Source: Branchinecta lynchi (taxonomy: Eukaryota > Arthropoda > Branchiopoda > Anostraca > Branchinectidae). From it: a stretch of 64,000 nucleotides of DNA. This document shows positions 37,158-46,731 of the stretch, in pieces. The notes beneath the pieces were generated by a model that saw nothing but the letters and a program-made list of their open reading frames with translations, was not told the DNA's origin and ran no database searches. Where the stretch lies: the NCBI GenBank assembly GCA_023053575.1, contig JAKZAP010000021.1:18228212-18292211 (forward strand), read 5' to 3'. The first letter of the stretch is position 1. Every line of letters starts with the position of its first letter. Both the position numbers and the translations under genes were made by a program.

Positions 37158-38046
37158 ATTCAGTACTGGAATTGAGACCGTTCTTGCAAGAAGCGGGATG
37201 ATTTACAATTGGTTAGTTCCATACTTATTTGGTTACTGGGGATGCAAAATGTCTTGGTTCCAACGCTGTTCGAAAATAAGATGTGATACAGACTTTACTG
37301 TAACACTCCACTATGACAGTAAGTTTAAAAATTTATATTATTTTCAAACTCTCCTGCTCTACCTCAACGCACTTTCTCTCCAGAGACTATTTCCGCTGGC
37401 AGTTTAAAGGGACAGAAAACTAATTGACTATTCCGACCGACCTGGGGGGCTTAGATAAAGATACAGGTACTTATTGTCGACAGGACCACCATTCTTTGTT
37501 ATCTCGAACCCCCTCCTTAGTGTTCCCAAGCTAGCTGGCAGGCCCTTGCCCCTTACGCACTGTAATTATAAGTAAGTAAGTAAGTAAGTAATTTATTTAT
37601 GACCCGCCATTTTGAAAAGGCGGAGTAAATGCACTTATGCACGGCAAAAGTTCGCTTTTGGCCGTGTTTCGGCCATAGTATCGGGACAGTAGTCAAGAGG
37701 TCGTGCGTTCGATTCCTACTCCCGGCACACAAACCTTTTGCTTTTTTTCTACTAACTCAAAAGTCGAATTCTCGGAAACTGCCCGGAAACTGCAATGGTC
37801 GTAACGAGAATTTTTCTTACTCTCAATACCGACTCAGGGTACATTCTTGATATGTCAGCTAGATCCCCGAGTCCAGTTTTCTGTTCCTTTAATCCACTCT
37901 GCCGTTAGACGTTCGTTCGTTAGAGGCTATTTGTCCCTCTCGCAAAGTCCATAGAGGCTTGCACATCAATGCTTTTGTTAAAGAAAACTCTGAAGGATAT
38001 TAGTATAAATAATCAGGTGTCGAGAAGGAGACACAGCCAGTATTTC
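37158..38046. other. no gene; (GTAA)n microsatellite near 37572
   Basis: AAGTAAGTAAGTAAGTAAGT leads into ATTTATTTATGACCCGCCATTTT. The same GTAA-plus-GGCGGGTCA pairing recurs inverted at about 59663-59697. No exon is supported. Confidence 0.45.
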
Positions 38047-38174
38047 GGAATCAGCAGAGCAAAATAACCGTAGAGAGTAATCCGCGAACTTCGAAAAAGT
38101 GACACACAATCGAATCGCAGCAACACTAGCTCCACTAGCGGATACGAACATCCCTACCGAAACTCAACCAATCG

Positions 38175-39005
38175 CAGAGCAAAATTATTGAAATAAGAGA
38201 AAGTAAACGGGGGTCAAAAGATGTGGATGTGGAGTGGTTGTTGAAGGTCCGAATGGATGATTAAGTGAGGACGGGCGAGTGTGGGGGATTGCAAGATTAT
38301 TTTAAATTTTGACTTGAAACATTTTCCCTAGAAAGTTGTAAAGGGATAACGTTTCAAGGATTGTGGGGAAATTTGGGTTGTGGGAGGTGGATGTGTGTCC
38401 GTTTGGAGTGTGTGGAATGATGGGGTTAGACAGGGCAGAATATAGTTATTGTATTTGGGAAAGTTTAATGCCACCGTGTTAGAGGTGCCCTAGAGGAGGA
38501 AGGGCACCTCTTAAGCGGGCAGAGCGGGGATTTGATTGGGATAATTGAAAGTTGTTGTAAAATTTGTGCCCTGGGTTTTTGATGGGTAGTGAGTGAGATT
38601 GAAATGAGGATTGTGGGTTTTTGTGGCAGTGTTTTGGTAGAGTGGAAGATGAGTATTGTGATGAATGATGGGTATGCGTGAATGAAGATTGGGCGAAAAT
38701 TTTGTTTAGTAGGAATTTAAAATATTTGAAGGATAAATTTACAATAAGTTTATATTTTATATTTAGTGATTAGGGGGAAGAACAGTGAATGTAATATGGG
38801 TTTTAATTTTAAAAGTTAGGTGACGTAAATAGTTTAAAAGGGGGTAAAAATAGATTAAAATTAACGTCACTGAGGGATGGAGGAGTAGCCACAAAAAGTA
38901 CGGGAAATGATTTTCATTGTTTTATATAAATAATCTAAAAATAAGTTAAATTAGAAAAGATGCTACGGGAATAAAAAAATTAAAGAGCAAAATTATTTTG
39001 CTCTG
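38175..39005. mobile_element. hAT-type element nested in a relative
   Basis: Ends CAGAGCAAAATTATTG and AATTATTTTGCTCTG with a perfect 8-bp duplication ACCAATCG (38167-38174 and 39006-39013). AT-rich interior, no open frame of note. Confidence 0.88.
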
Positions 39006-39098
39006 ACCAATCGTTAAGAGCGCTGGCTGGAATTTCTACATCCGCCACTGCACGCAGCGAACAAAGCGAGCTGGGCGGCGCTGCGACGGAGCCCCTTT

Positions 39099-39672
39099 TT
39101 GATGCATGGGAAGGATAGGTCTTCGCATTTTTCTGCTAAAGTCAGAAAAGCATATGGTATGCTTGCTGCGTCGAAAGCGCGTTACAACAGACTGGTGCTA
39201 GCGCAGTTGCATAATGCTCTTGCATTACCGCATGCACTTGCACTAGCACCTTTCTGGAAACTTGTCCACACATCTGATGCTAGGACTATTAGAAGTACTT
39301 TTTACAAATATGCTAAATTTCTGCTCGCGCTACCGCTGTGGTCTCGTAATCGACGAGTTACACGAAATCATGGGATTAAAGATCCGATTGAGGCTGTACT
39401 AGAGCGTCGTGCTCGATTTCTGGAATCCCTCGACCCTCTAAACAGCCTCTATTCAGCAATTAAACAATAGTTACAGAAGTAGTGTATATATAATAGTGTA
39501 TAGTGTATTTGTCTCTCTTTTTTTTAATTATGTATTGCCAAGTTAAAATTGTATCTTGTGTGTTGTTCATTGTTCTACTTTCTTTATTTCTCTTTTTTTT
39601 TATACTCCATCAGTGACATTTTATGTAAAGATGGGTAATAAACATATTCATTCATTCATTCATTCATTCATT
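39099..39672 (+). mobile_element. 5'-truncated non-LTR retrotransposon with (ATTC)n tail
   Basis: A frame at 39099-39470 contains GKDRSSHFSAKVRKAYG, RYNRLVLAQLHNALALPHA and STFYKYAKFLLALPLWSRNR. This is alignable by eye with the frame at 54842-55192 and is typical of the C-terminal part of a LINE reverse transcriptase protein. The 3' end is AATAAACAT then a (ATTC)n tail at 39646-39672. Confidence 0.75.
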
Positions 39673-39765
39673 ACTCTCTAGAGTTATTTTGCTCTGGGAA
39701 TCAGTGCATTACATTGGATCAGATAGTTGGGCCTTGACCACCGTATCAATAAGTGTTGTGATTAT

Positions 39766-40061
39766 AAGCGTGTTCCACCCTTCTCACAGTAGTTACTATT
39801 AGTTACTATTTCCGTTCCATCCTCACGAAAAGTTACTACGCTGACCGTTCCTACCTTGTCGGAATAGTAACTAATAGTTACTATTTGCTTACCATGCTCG
39901 GGAGCGTAGTAACTATGCATCTCTGTAACGTGATTGGTCGGATTCACCCCTGGCGTGAAATCCTGCTGGAAAATAGAAAAATCGTTCCAGCCTTGACGGC
40001 AAAAATCCCGAATTCGTGACATGATGCGTAGTAACTACGGTAAGTAGGGTAGAACACGCTC
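39766..40061. mobile_element. MITE with GAGCGTGTTCC ends
   Basis: AAGCGTGTTCCACCCTTCT and GTAGAACACGCTC, flanked by TAT on both sides (3-bp duplication). It lies about 280 bp from the last visible TEX2 exon, in the downstream intron. Confidence 0.85.
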
Positions 40062-40344
40062 TATGTGACTAAGTTTTTGTATTATTGTAACGATCTTACG
40101 GGATTCGATATTAGCGCTATCATATGAATAAAGACATTATATAGAATTGTGCTGGTTTGATAGGCACGAGTCGGATCACGTCCAAGGGAAAGAGCCCGCC
40201 TAAGTACTTCGGACACGCTTACCATATAACGGTTTGAGGTTAGCGTTACACCACGTTTGAGCGCTTGCTCACTTGTTCTTTTTTGCTCAACTGTTTCGTT
40301 TTCTAAGCGGTTAAATAAAAAATGAAAATAAAATCACTGCCTAC

Positions 40345-40542
40345 CTGCTGGAAATACTTGGACTGTGTGATCTTATCAAAGACTGAGCCGAGTTTGGACG
40401 TTCGCTGCTCCTCCGTTGCAGATGCGATAACGCGCTGAGTCTCGGATTCGAGATCGCAGAATTCTTCGTCATCAGAACCGGAATCCGAGAACGATTCCGG
40501 CCGGTGTGCCATTTCCGACATCTCGCATTCTTTATCGGCAAT
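40345..40542 (-). CDS. TEX2: TEX2-like exon (acidic linker and SKYFQ motif)
   Basis: Read on the minus strand, acceptor ...TACTTCCAG at 40543-40544 and donor GTAGGC at 40339-40344 bound 198 bp, or 66 codons, in phase 0 at both ends. The product has a Ser/Asp/Glu-rich stretch (SFSDSGSDDEEFCD) and then SVFDKITQSKYFQQ. In animal TEX2 proteins the same order, acidic DSDEE linker then FVDKI.KSKYFQ, follows the SMP domain. TEX2 is an ER protein whose SMP domain moves lipids at membrane contact sites. The next exon toward the C-terminus was not found in the remaining 40 kb. The Polinton ends 58 bp upstream of the acceptor. Confidence 0.85.
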
Positions 40543-40596
40543 CTGGAAGTACGTCGATTGAAATTGGTAGCCCACACAAACACTAGGACCTGGAGG

Positions 40597-40602
40597 TTTA
40601 TA
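40597..40602. repeat. Polinton target-site duplication, left (TTTATA)
   Basis: TTTATA directly abuts the element start AGTAGTTATATAAAGG and is repeated exactly at 54135-54140. Six-bp duplications are characteristic of Polintons. Confidence 0.95.
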
Positions 40603-41187
40603 AGTAGTTATATAAAGGGGGTTCTGGCTCACCCTTCCCCCAATTTCAAAACCCCATTTTAACATCAATTTCTTAAATTTTAACATCCTTTTTACCAAAT
40701 TATCCCCCTTTTTAAGAACATTTTTATTTTCTTACTTCCAAAATAAAGGATATAAGAAATGAGAATATTACCCTTTACTACATATAAAATACTACAATAT
40801 ACTACTACTTCTTTTTTTTTACATTTTTAATTTTTTATTCAAATATTACTGAGTAAACAGTTCTAAATCCACATATGTTTCTTTGTTCTTGTTTTCGCGT
40901 ACAATAGGCTGCAAAACTAGATTTTTCTTTAAAAGTAATTCGTTAGCAATGGCATTATATTTCTGAGTTATAAACAAATCACAGGGTTTGTCATTATGAT
41001 TAATAACTACAACCAACTTATCACCATATTTTGTCTTAGCAATTCTCATTTTAACAATAGTATATTTCAATCCTAGAACTAGTTCTTCTTTCCTGATTGT
41101 CTCATTGTATTTATTCATTCTGATTGTATTCAAGACTTCCTTTGTGGACTCCATTTATTAGGGGATGATTTTATTAAATAAAAATCC
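40603..41187 (+). repeat. Polinton left terminal inverted repeat (585 bp)
   Basis: Inverse of 53550-54134. The outer end is AGTAGTTATATAAAGGGGG and the inner boundary is ...ATAAAAATCC at 41187. It contains a complete minus-strand gene (40846-41154). About nine substitutions separate the two repeats, five of them within roughly 45 bp of that gene. Confidence 0.95.
40846..41154 (-). CDS. Polinton TIR-borne small protein, left copy
   Basis: 102 residues, starting at an ATG in the motif CCCCTAATAAATGG. The middle reads VLGLKYTIVKMRIAKTKYGDK, followed by DKPCDLFITQKYN. This alternation of short strands and a KYGD turn resembles compact OB-fold-like single-strand DNA-binding proteins seen in some Polinton/adintovirus-like elements, but that is an inference from general look. 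The whole gene lies in the terminal repeat, so the element carries a second, inverted copy at 53583-53891 that differs at two residues (I/V and T/A). Both copies read inward-to-outward, away from the element centre. Confidence 0.8.
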   Translation of the reverse strand: MESTKEVLNTIRMNKYNETIRKEELVLGLKYTIVKMRIAKTKYGDKLVVVINHNDKPCDLFITQKYNAIANELLLKKNLVLQPIVRENKNKETYVDLELFTQ

Positions 41188-41726
41188 CAATCGCTTTGAA
41201 ACATCTGGTAATAGAAACCAACCACGTTTATCACATAAATGCGATAGATAAAAACGCAGTACTGAGTTTGCATGATGATATGATGATTACCGATTTTGAA
41301 CTTTATAAAATATTTTTGCAAAACCCCACACCCCCAGACTTTGAAAATTAAGAGGTGTGATGTTGGTACACCCCGATTGGTGTAGTGTTTGTGGTGATGT
41401 GGCCTTAGTCTGGGGGGCCCTGAACGGGGAACCCGCAAGTTTTTATTACCATCCCACTATCGACAAACAGAAACTGCGGTCAGTGGGATTCGAAGGTCTG
41501 AATGGTGATGAGTCAACGTTCGGCCGAGCGTTGAGCCACTACACCAAGGGTCCTTGTTCAATTCGCACAAGTTTCCGAGTTAAGATGAGATTGTGTTAGT
41601 CACGCCGGAGACTGTAATTACATCCCAAATTGACGGCGAGACCTTTGAATGACGCAGCTCATTAATGCGCGTATGAAATAAAGATCTGTTTGACAGTTAG
41701 GAAACAATATTCAGTATAGCAATAGA
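41188..41726. other. non-coding island with a tRNA-like SINE remnant
   Basis: Richer in G+C than the rest of the element. On the minus strand at about 41476-41553 the text TTGGTGTAGTGGCTCAACGC (A-box-like) is followed by GACCTTCGAATCCCACTG (B-box-like), as in tRNA-derived SINE heads. Open frames here lack features of known Polinton genes. It may be a host SINE inserted into the Polinton or an old capture. Confidence 0.5.
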
Positions 41727-42146
41727 CTATATGTTTGGTAATTTCTCTTGACTTTTTATAGATTTATTACAATATTTATAGCCATTCAGACGGACTTGTT
41801 TCATGTATTTTTCTCGAGGAAAAAATCGAAAGGTTTTACGCATCTCTGTTTCTCTCTGAATTACCTCCTCAATTGTTAATTGTCCGCATTTTAGCATTGA
41901 GAACAACTCAGTATAAAAATTGTAATTTGTCCTAAATTCTGCTTTTCTATCAGCAATGCTTAACTGCTTTTCAATTATTTCGATGATAACATCACCCAAA
42001 CTTAAAGAAGCTAGCGGTAGCACTAGAAACGCAGACATTCCTGCTGCTGAAAAGAGGAATTTGGATATAAGTAAGCTATTACTTATACGATTGTAGTACT
42101 TGTAACTGCGACGGTAAACATACATTTTCTTTTCTAATTCTTCCAT
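41727..42146 (-). CDS. Polinton membrane-hairpin protein
   Basis: 139 residues. A basic/aromatic N-terminus (KKMYVYRRSYKYYNRIS) leads into two adjacent hydrophobic stretches at about 24-52 (LLISKFLFSAAGMSAFLVL, then PLASLSLGDVIIEII), suggesting a membrane hairpin. After it comes an amphipathic helical region with LTIEEVIQRETEMRKTF. Proteins of this layout recur in animal Polintons but have no settled function; a role in membrane association of the particle is only a guess. The start codon lies in TATTATAAATGG, a weak form of the element's start motif. It is divergent from the polymerase gene, with the 29-bp repeats between them. Confidence 0.7.
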   Translation of the reverse strand: MEELEKKMYVYRRSYKYYNRISNSLLISKFLFSAAGMSAFLVLPLASLSLGDVIIEIIEKQLSIADRKAEFRTNYNFYTELFSMLKCGQLTIEEVIQRETEMRKTFRFFPREKYMKQVRLNGYKYCNKSIKSQEKLPNI

Positions 42147-42191
42147 TTATAATATAATAAAATTGTTTCGAAAAATATTTCTAACAAAATA

Positions 42192-42290
42192 AAGAGTAGT
42201 AACCAAATGCCGATTTCGTCAAGAGTAGTAACCAAAAGCGGATTTTCGTTAAGAGTAGTAACCAAATGCCGATTTCGTCAAGAGTAGTAA
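42192..42290. repeat. ~29-bp tandem repeats between divergent genes
   Basis: AAGAGTAGTAACCAAATGCC-type units begin at 42192, 42221, 42251 and 42280. They lie in the 300-bp gap between the membrane-protein gene (leftward) and the polymerase gene (rightward). This could be a shared regulatory or replication region, but only the repeat itself is seen. Confidence 0.85.
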
Positions 42291-42446
42291 AGAATAAAGG
42301 AAACCCGTGACTAGTAGTAAAGCATGTGCGAAACCCATAAGGGCGTCGGAAAATACATAGTAAAGGATTTGGAAAACCAGTGCTTTTCTTTACGGCTGAG
42401 AAAACGCAGACTGGGAAATTTATTAATAAAAATGTTCCCCTATTAA

Positions 42447-45400
42447 ATGATGAATACTGCAGAGGTTATTCAGCTTTGTAAAAAGGTTATATCAAACAAC
42501 AAAGCGGTTATACAAAGATTATCGCTATACACATATAATGAACTGCGGACTTATGCGAAAATTAATAAAATCAAAACAAATGGAGCTAAGAAACATGAAA
42601 TAACAAATAATATAATAAACCATCTTAATAAGTATATTTTGATAGCTGAAGATAAAATTAAAATTGAACGCAGAAACGAAAGAACTCATAATAAGAACAG
42701 ACCATCCGACTACAAACCAGAACCGAGATTACGAACCATTCTGGAAGATGAGATAAGAGAAAATAATATCACCATTACAAAACTAAAACAAGAATACAAT
42801 GATAACAAAGAAAAAGAGACAAGCGAATTAAAGAAATATCTGAAAAACAAGAACCTATCAACTCGCGGAAACCGAGAAGAAGTACTAAAAAGAGTTGAAC
42901 AATACTATAATAATATTATTACCAAACATAAAGATTCCGTACAGAAAAATAGAGATATCATAAGAGATCAAACAGAAAGACGTGACAACAGTAGACAGAA
43001 ACCAATTGGTTTATCAACTCTCTTCATAAATAAGAAAAAAATCCAAGTAGAAAAATTAATTCCTGATCATTTATTTAGAACTGAAGAAGAAGAACAACCT
43101 ACTATCTCTAGGGAAAATGAGAATATATTCACTGTAAACGTATCAGTTGAAAGCAATGGAAGAGATGAACAAACTCTTATTGCTTTTACTTTCGCCGATT
43201 TACAGCGGCGGATGAATGAACTTTATCAATATAGAGTTCAGTTCGTAACTCGTGTTATTTTCCATCGACAGGAGAATGATGAAGAAGTAGTAGTGTATTA
43301 CAACAGTACTTCTTGGATTTTAAATAAAAATAGCATTCTTACTCATAATCATTTGGATGATAATAACAAGAGACTTAGTTCTTTAAGTAATACCCCTCGA
43401 TCTGGGCTACAATTTAGTCGGTATGAAGGAATTGATTATAGGATGACACGAATAGAATCTTACATGGGAGGAACGTTTAAAATACTACCAGATTTCGTAA
43501 AAAATAAAAAAGCGTGCATAAATATAAAAAATTTAGATCAAAAATGCTTTCTTTGGTCCATCTTAGCACATTTATACCCCACCAAGGACAACGCTGAGAG
43601 AATTTCGAAATATAAACAATATGAGAACGAATTTGATTTCGAAGGGGTTACCAACTTCCCAATGGATACTAAAGATATACACAAATTTGAAAATAGATAC
43701 AACATTAAGATTTGTTTATTTCAAATTGAAAAAGAGAAAATTATCAGAAGTCATATACTAAAAAGTACAATCAATGGCAAAACAGCTAAACATGTTATTA
43801 ATTTATTATATTTCGATAATCATTATGTACTGGTAAAGGATCTGAGCAGATTAGTTGGTCCTCAAATATCTAAAAAGAAAACAAAGACATACCTCTGCAC
43901 TTATTGCGGAAGGCATTTTAAGAAGGAAGAATGCTTTGAAAAACATGAAAGTAAAAATAATTGCGAAGATCCTGATATAATAATGCCTCCTGAAGGTTCA
44001 AGTATACAATATAAAAATATTGCAAAACAAATGAAAGTACCTTATTGCATAATAGCAGACTTTGAGTCTTATAACGAAGAATACAATCAGGTAAACGGGA
44101 AGAAAACAATAAAAGTGGCCAAACAGAAGCCATTTGCTTACGGATTTCAGGTATGCTGTTCCTTTGATACAAACCAGAATAAATACTACGATTATTTCGG
44201 TGAAGACGCTGCAAAACATTTTGTTAAAACCATTACAAAAGTATCCACAGAAATTGCAAACAAATATGAAAGCAGACAAAGAAACCATACTTATACCAAT
44301 GCAGAAATTACCGAAAAATGGAAAAATCTATTGAATAAGACTTGTCACATCTGTACAACTGAAATCACTGAAAATCCTCACTTTGATCACGACCACATGA
44401 CAGGAGAAGATAGGGGATTTGCTCATGCTGAATGTAATATGAAATACAGGATTCCTAGGCATATCCCGGTAGTAATGCATAATTTATCAAAATATGATTC
44501 TCATTTATTTGTTAGAGAATTGATACCTGATAACGGAATTTTTGAAAGTGCAGAAAGTTTCATCTCATTCTCGAAATCAATAAGTATTACAAAAGCGGAT
44601 ACGGAAATAAAATATGAGATGCGGTTTATAGATTCAATTAGATTTATGGCTTCATCTTTAGACAAACTATCAGCAAATTTAGCAACATGTGATTGCAAAG
44701 TACCTTGTAATCATCTAAGACAGAATTTCAAGTACACATCTAACAGCTTCAAAAATGACGATGAATTCAAAGAAATAATTAAAAAAGGGGTGTATCCCTA
44801 TGAATTCGTAGATAGTTTCGATAAAATGAAATGTACAAAGTTACCACCAATAGAAAGCTTTTATTCTAGGTTGACGGGGAAAGGTATTGACAAAAGTGAT
44901 TATAAAAGAGCGGTATCTATATGGAAGCAATTTAACTGTGAAACTTTACTTGATTATACCAAGTTGTACCTAAAAAGTGATGTTATAATATTGTCGGATG
45001 TTGTAGAGAATTTCAGGAACGTTTGTATACATAATTATGATCTGGATCCACTTCATTACTTCTCAGCTCCAGGATTAACATGGGATGCTTTCCTAAAGCA
45101 TTCGAAAGTAGACTTGCCGTTATTCTCAAAGGAAGACATGTATACCTTTATAGAAAAAGGAATAAGAGGTGGTGTATCCCAATGTATAAAAAGATACGCA
45201 AAAGCAAATAATAAATATACAAGTGATTATAATAAGAATAAGCCATCTAATTATTTAGTGTATTTGGATAAAAATAATTTATATGGGTGGGCAATGTCAC
45301 AAGATTTACCAGCGAATGATTTCCAATTCATTTCCATACCGGATGATTTGAAAGAAAGGAATGAATATGAATCAATCGAGTATTACAACCATCTGAAAAG

Positions 45401-46523
45401 TCATATCAAGTCGGTGATTACGATTAAGTCGGTGAGACAAGATGTGGGTGCTATATATGAGGTAGACTTAGAATATCCAAAAGAACTACACGAATTACAC
45501 AAGGATTTACCATTAGCACCCGAACACTTTAACGGTAAGCTATGTACCACAGTATTAGATAAAACCAACTATGTAGTTCACCACAGGAATCTAGAATTCT
45601 ATTTAAAAAAAGGTTTGATATTGAAAAGAGTACACAGAATACTAGGATTCACTGAAAGTGCTTACTTAAACGGATATATAGACCACAACACAGCACTTAG
45701 AACTAAAGGTACAAATGATTTTGAAAAGGATTTCTTTAAGCTTATGAATAATGCTTGCTTTGGAAAAACCATGGAAAACGTAAGGAAGCGAGCGGATATG
45801 GAAATAATAACGGATGATACAACAAGAGAAAAAATAATAAAGAAACCCAACTTTAAATCTGAAATAATTTTTAGTGAAAACTTTTCAGTAGCAAGAATGT
45901 CAAAGGAAAAGATAAAATTAGACAAACCAATGTATATCGGCTTTGCTGTATTGGAACTATCCAAGTTATTGATGTATGAATTCCATTATGATTATATGAA
46001 GCCTAAATATGGAAATAAAATTGATTTGTGTTATATGGACACTGATTCTTTCATATATGATATTAGAACTGAAGATTTTTATCAAGATATCAAACAGGAT
46101 TTGAATGAGAGGTTCGATACATCTGATTATGCGAAAGATAATCCGTATAGGTTTCCTAATGTAAATAAGAAAGTGATAGGAATGATGAAAGATGAATTAG
46201 GTGGACAGGTTATGACAGAGTTTGTTGGATTACGATCAAAAGTATATGCTTATTTAAAGGACAACCAAGACCCTTCAAAAGCTAGCAAAAAACTAAAAGG
46301 AATAAAAACCAATATCGTTAAAGATGAAATTACGATTCAAAACTATAAGGATGTACTGTTTGGTAAAACGGAAAACCTTTCTATAACCCAGTACAACTTA
46401 AGATCATACAAGCACAATATGTTTCTAGAAGAACAGAATAAAAAAGCGTTAGATCCTAAGGATGATAAAAGGATAGTAACAAGCGATAAAATACACACTT
46501 TACCTTTAGGTTATAAACATTAA
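42447..46523 (+). CDS. pPolB: protein-primed DNA polymerase B (Polinton pPolB)
   Basis: 1,358 residues. Two SAP-like helix-turn segments lie at about 27-61 and 126-152. A conserved pre-exonuclease region follows, with a CTYCGRHF...H zinc finger near 482. Exonuclease motifs: ADFES (D538, E540), the HNLSKYD region (~678-684), and Y..KLYLKSD (D845). An inserted HNH-like block with HDHMTGEDRG lies near 648. Polymerase motifs: A, YLDKNNLYGWAMSQ (D941); B, KLMNNACFGK (~1100); C, YMDTDS (D1198, D1200); and SKVY near 1268. All catalytic residues are present, so the enzyme looks intact. It copies the element using a protein primer at the terminal repeats. Start ATGATG lies in CCCCTATTAAATG. Confidence 0.97.
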   Translation: MMNTAEVIQLCKKVISNNKAVIQRLSLYTYNELRTYAKINKIKTNGAKKHEITNNIINHLNKYILIAEDKIKIERRNERTHNKNRPSDYKPEPRLRTILEDEIRENNITITKLKQEYNDNKEKETSELKKYLKNKNLSTRGNREEVLKRVEQYYNNIITKHKDSVQKNRDIIRDQTERRDNSRQKPIGLSTLFINKKKIQVEKLIPDHLFRTEEEEQPTISRENENIFTVNVSVESNGRDEQTLIAFTFADLQRRMNELYQYRVQFVTRVIFHRQENDEEVVVYYNSTSWILNKNSILTHNHLDDNNKRLSSLSNTPRSGLQFSRYEGIDYRMTRIESYMGGTFKILPDFVKNKKACINIKNLDQKCFLWSILAHLYPTKDNAERISKYKQYENEFDFEGVTNFPMDTKDIHKFENRYNIKICLFQIEKEKIIRSHILKSTINGKTAKHVINLLYFDNHYVLVKDLSRLVGPQISKKKTKTYLCTYCGRHFKKEECFEKHESKNNCEDPDIIMPPEGSSIQYKNIAKQMKVPYCIIADFESYNEEYNQVNGKKTIKVAKQKPFAYGFQVCCSFDTNQNKYYDYFGEDAAKHFVKTITKVSTEIANKYESRQRNHTYTNAEITEKWKNLLNKTCHICTTEITENPHFDHDHMTGEDRGFAHAECNMKYRIPRHIPVVMHNLSKYDSHLFVRELIPDNGIFESAESFISFSKSISITKADTEIKYEMRFIDSIRFMASSLDKLSANLATCDCKVPCNHLRQNFKYTSNSFKNDDEFKEIIKKGVYPYEFVDSFDKMKCTKLPPIESFYSRLTGKGIDKSDYKRAVSIWKQFNCETLLDYTKLYLKSDVIILSDVVENFRNVCIHNYDLDPLHYFSAPGLTWDAFLKHSKVDLPLFSKEDMYTFIEKGIRGGVSQCIKRYAKANNKYTSDYNKNKPSNYLVYLDKNNLYGWAMSQDLPANDFQFISIPDDLKERNEYESIEYYNHLKSHIKSVITIKSVRQDVGAIYEVDLEYPKELHELHKDLPLAPEHFNGKLCTTVLDKTNYVVHHRNLEFYLKKGLILKRVHRILGFTESAYLNGYIDHNTALRTKGTNDFEKDFFKLMNNACFGKTMENVRKRADMEIITDDTTREKIIKKPNFKSEIIFSENFSVARMSKEKIKLDKPMYIGFAVLELSKLLMYEFHYDYMKPKYGNKIDLCYMDTDSFIYDIRTEDFYQDIKQDLNERFDTSDYAKDNPYRFPNVNKKVIGMMKDELGGQVMTEFVGLRSKVYAYLKDNQDPSKASKKLKGIKTNIVKDEITIQNYKDVLFGKTENLSITQYNLRSYKHNMFLEEQNKKALDPKDDKRIVTSDKIHTLPLGYKH

Positions 46524-46524
46524 A

Positions 46525-46700
46525 TTCAAGTACCTACTTCAAAACTTCAAGTACCTACTTCAAAACTTCAAGTTCCTACTTAAAAAATTCAAGTACCTAC
46601 TTAAAAAATTCAAGTACCTACTTAAAAAATTCAAGTACCTACTTCAAAAATTCAAGTACCTACTTCAAAACTTCAGGTATATACTTAAAATACTCAAGTA
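46525..46700 (+). repeat. ~22-bp AT-rich minisatellite after pPolB
   Basis: About eight units of TTCAAGTACCTACTTMAAAA directly follow the polymerase stop codon and fill most of the gap before the ATPase gene. It may serve as a 3' UTR or transcription end region; this is inference. Confidence 0.9.
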
Positions 46701-46731
46701 AATCTTATAATGAAAAATTCTTCCTAAATAA

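Larger units (their letters stand above)
38055..39696. mobile_element. hAT-type element (1.64 kb) carrying a nested hAT and LINE
   Basis: Ends CAGAGCAAAATAACCG and TATTTTGCTCTG with a perfect 8-bp duplication GGAATCAG (38047-38054 and 39697-39704). It contains the related element 38175-39005 and the retrotransposon fragment 39099-39672. Confidence 0.88.

Noticed and set aside
37640..37730. GTTCGATTCC resembling a tRNA B box
   Set aside because: No A box at the proper distance and no cloverleaf could be drawn.
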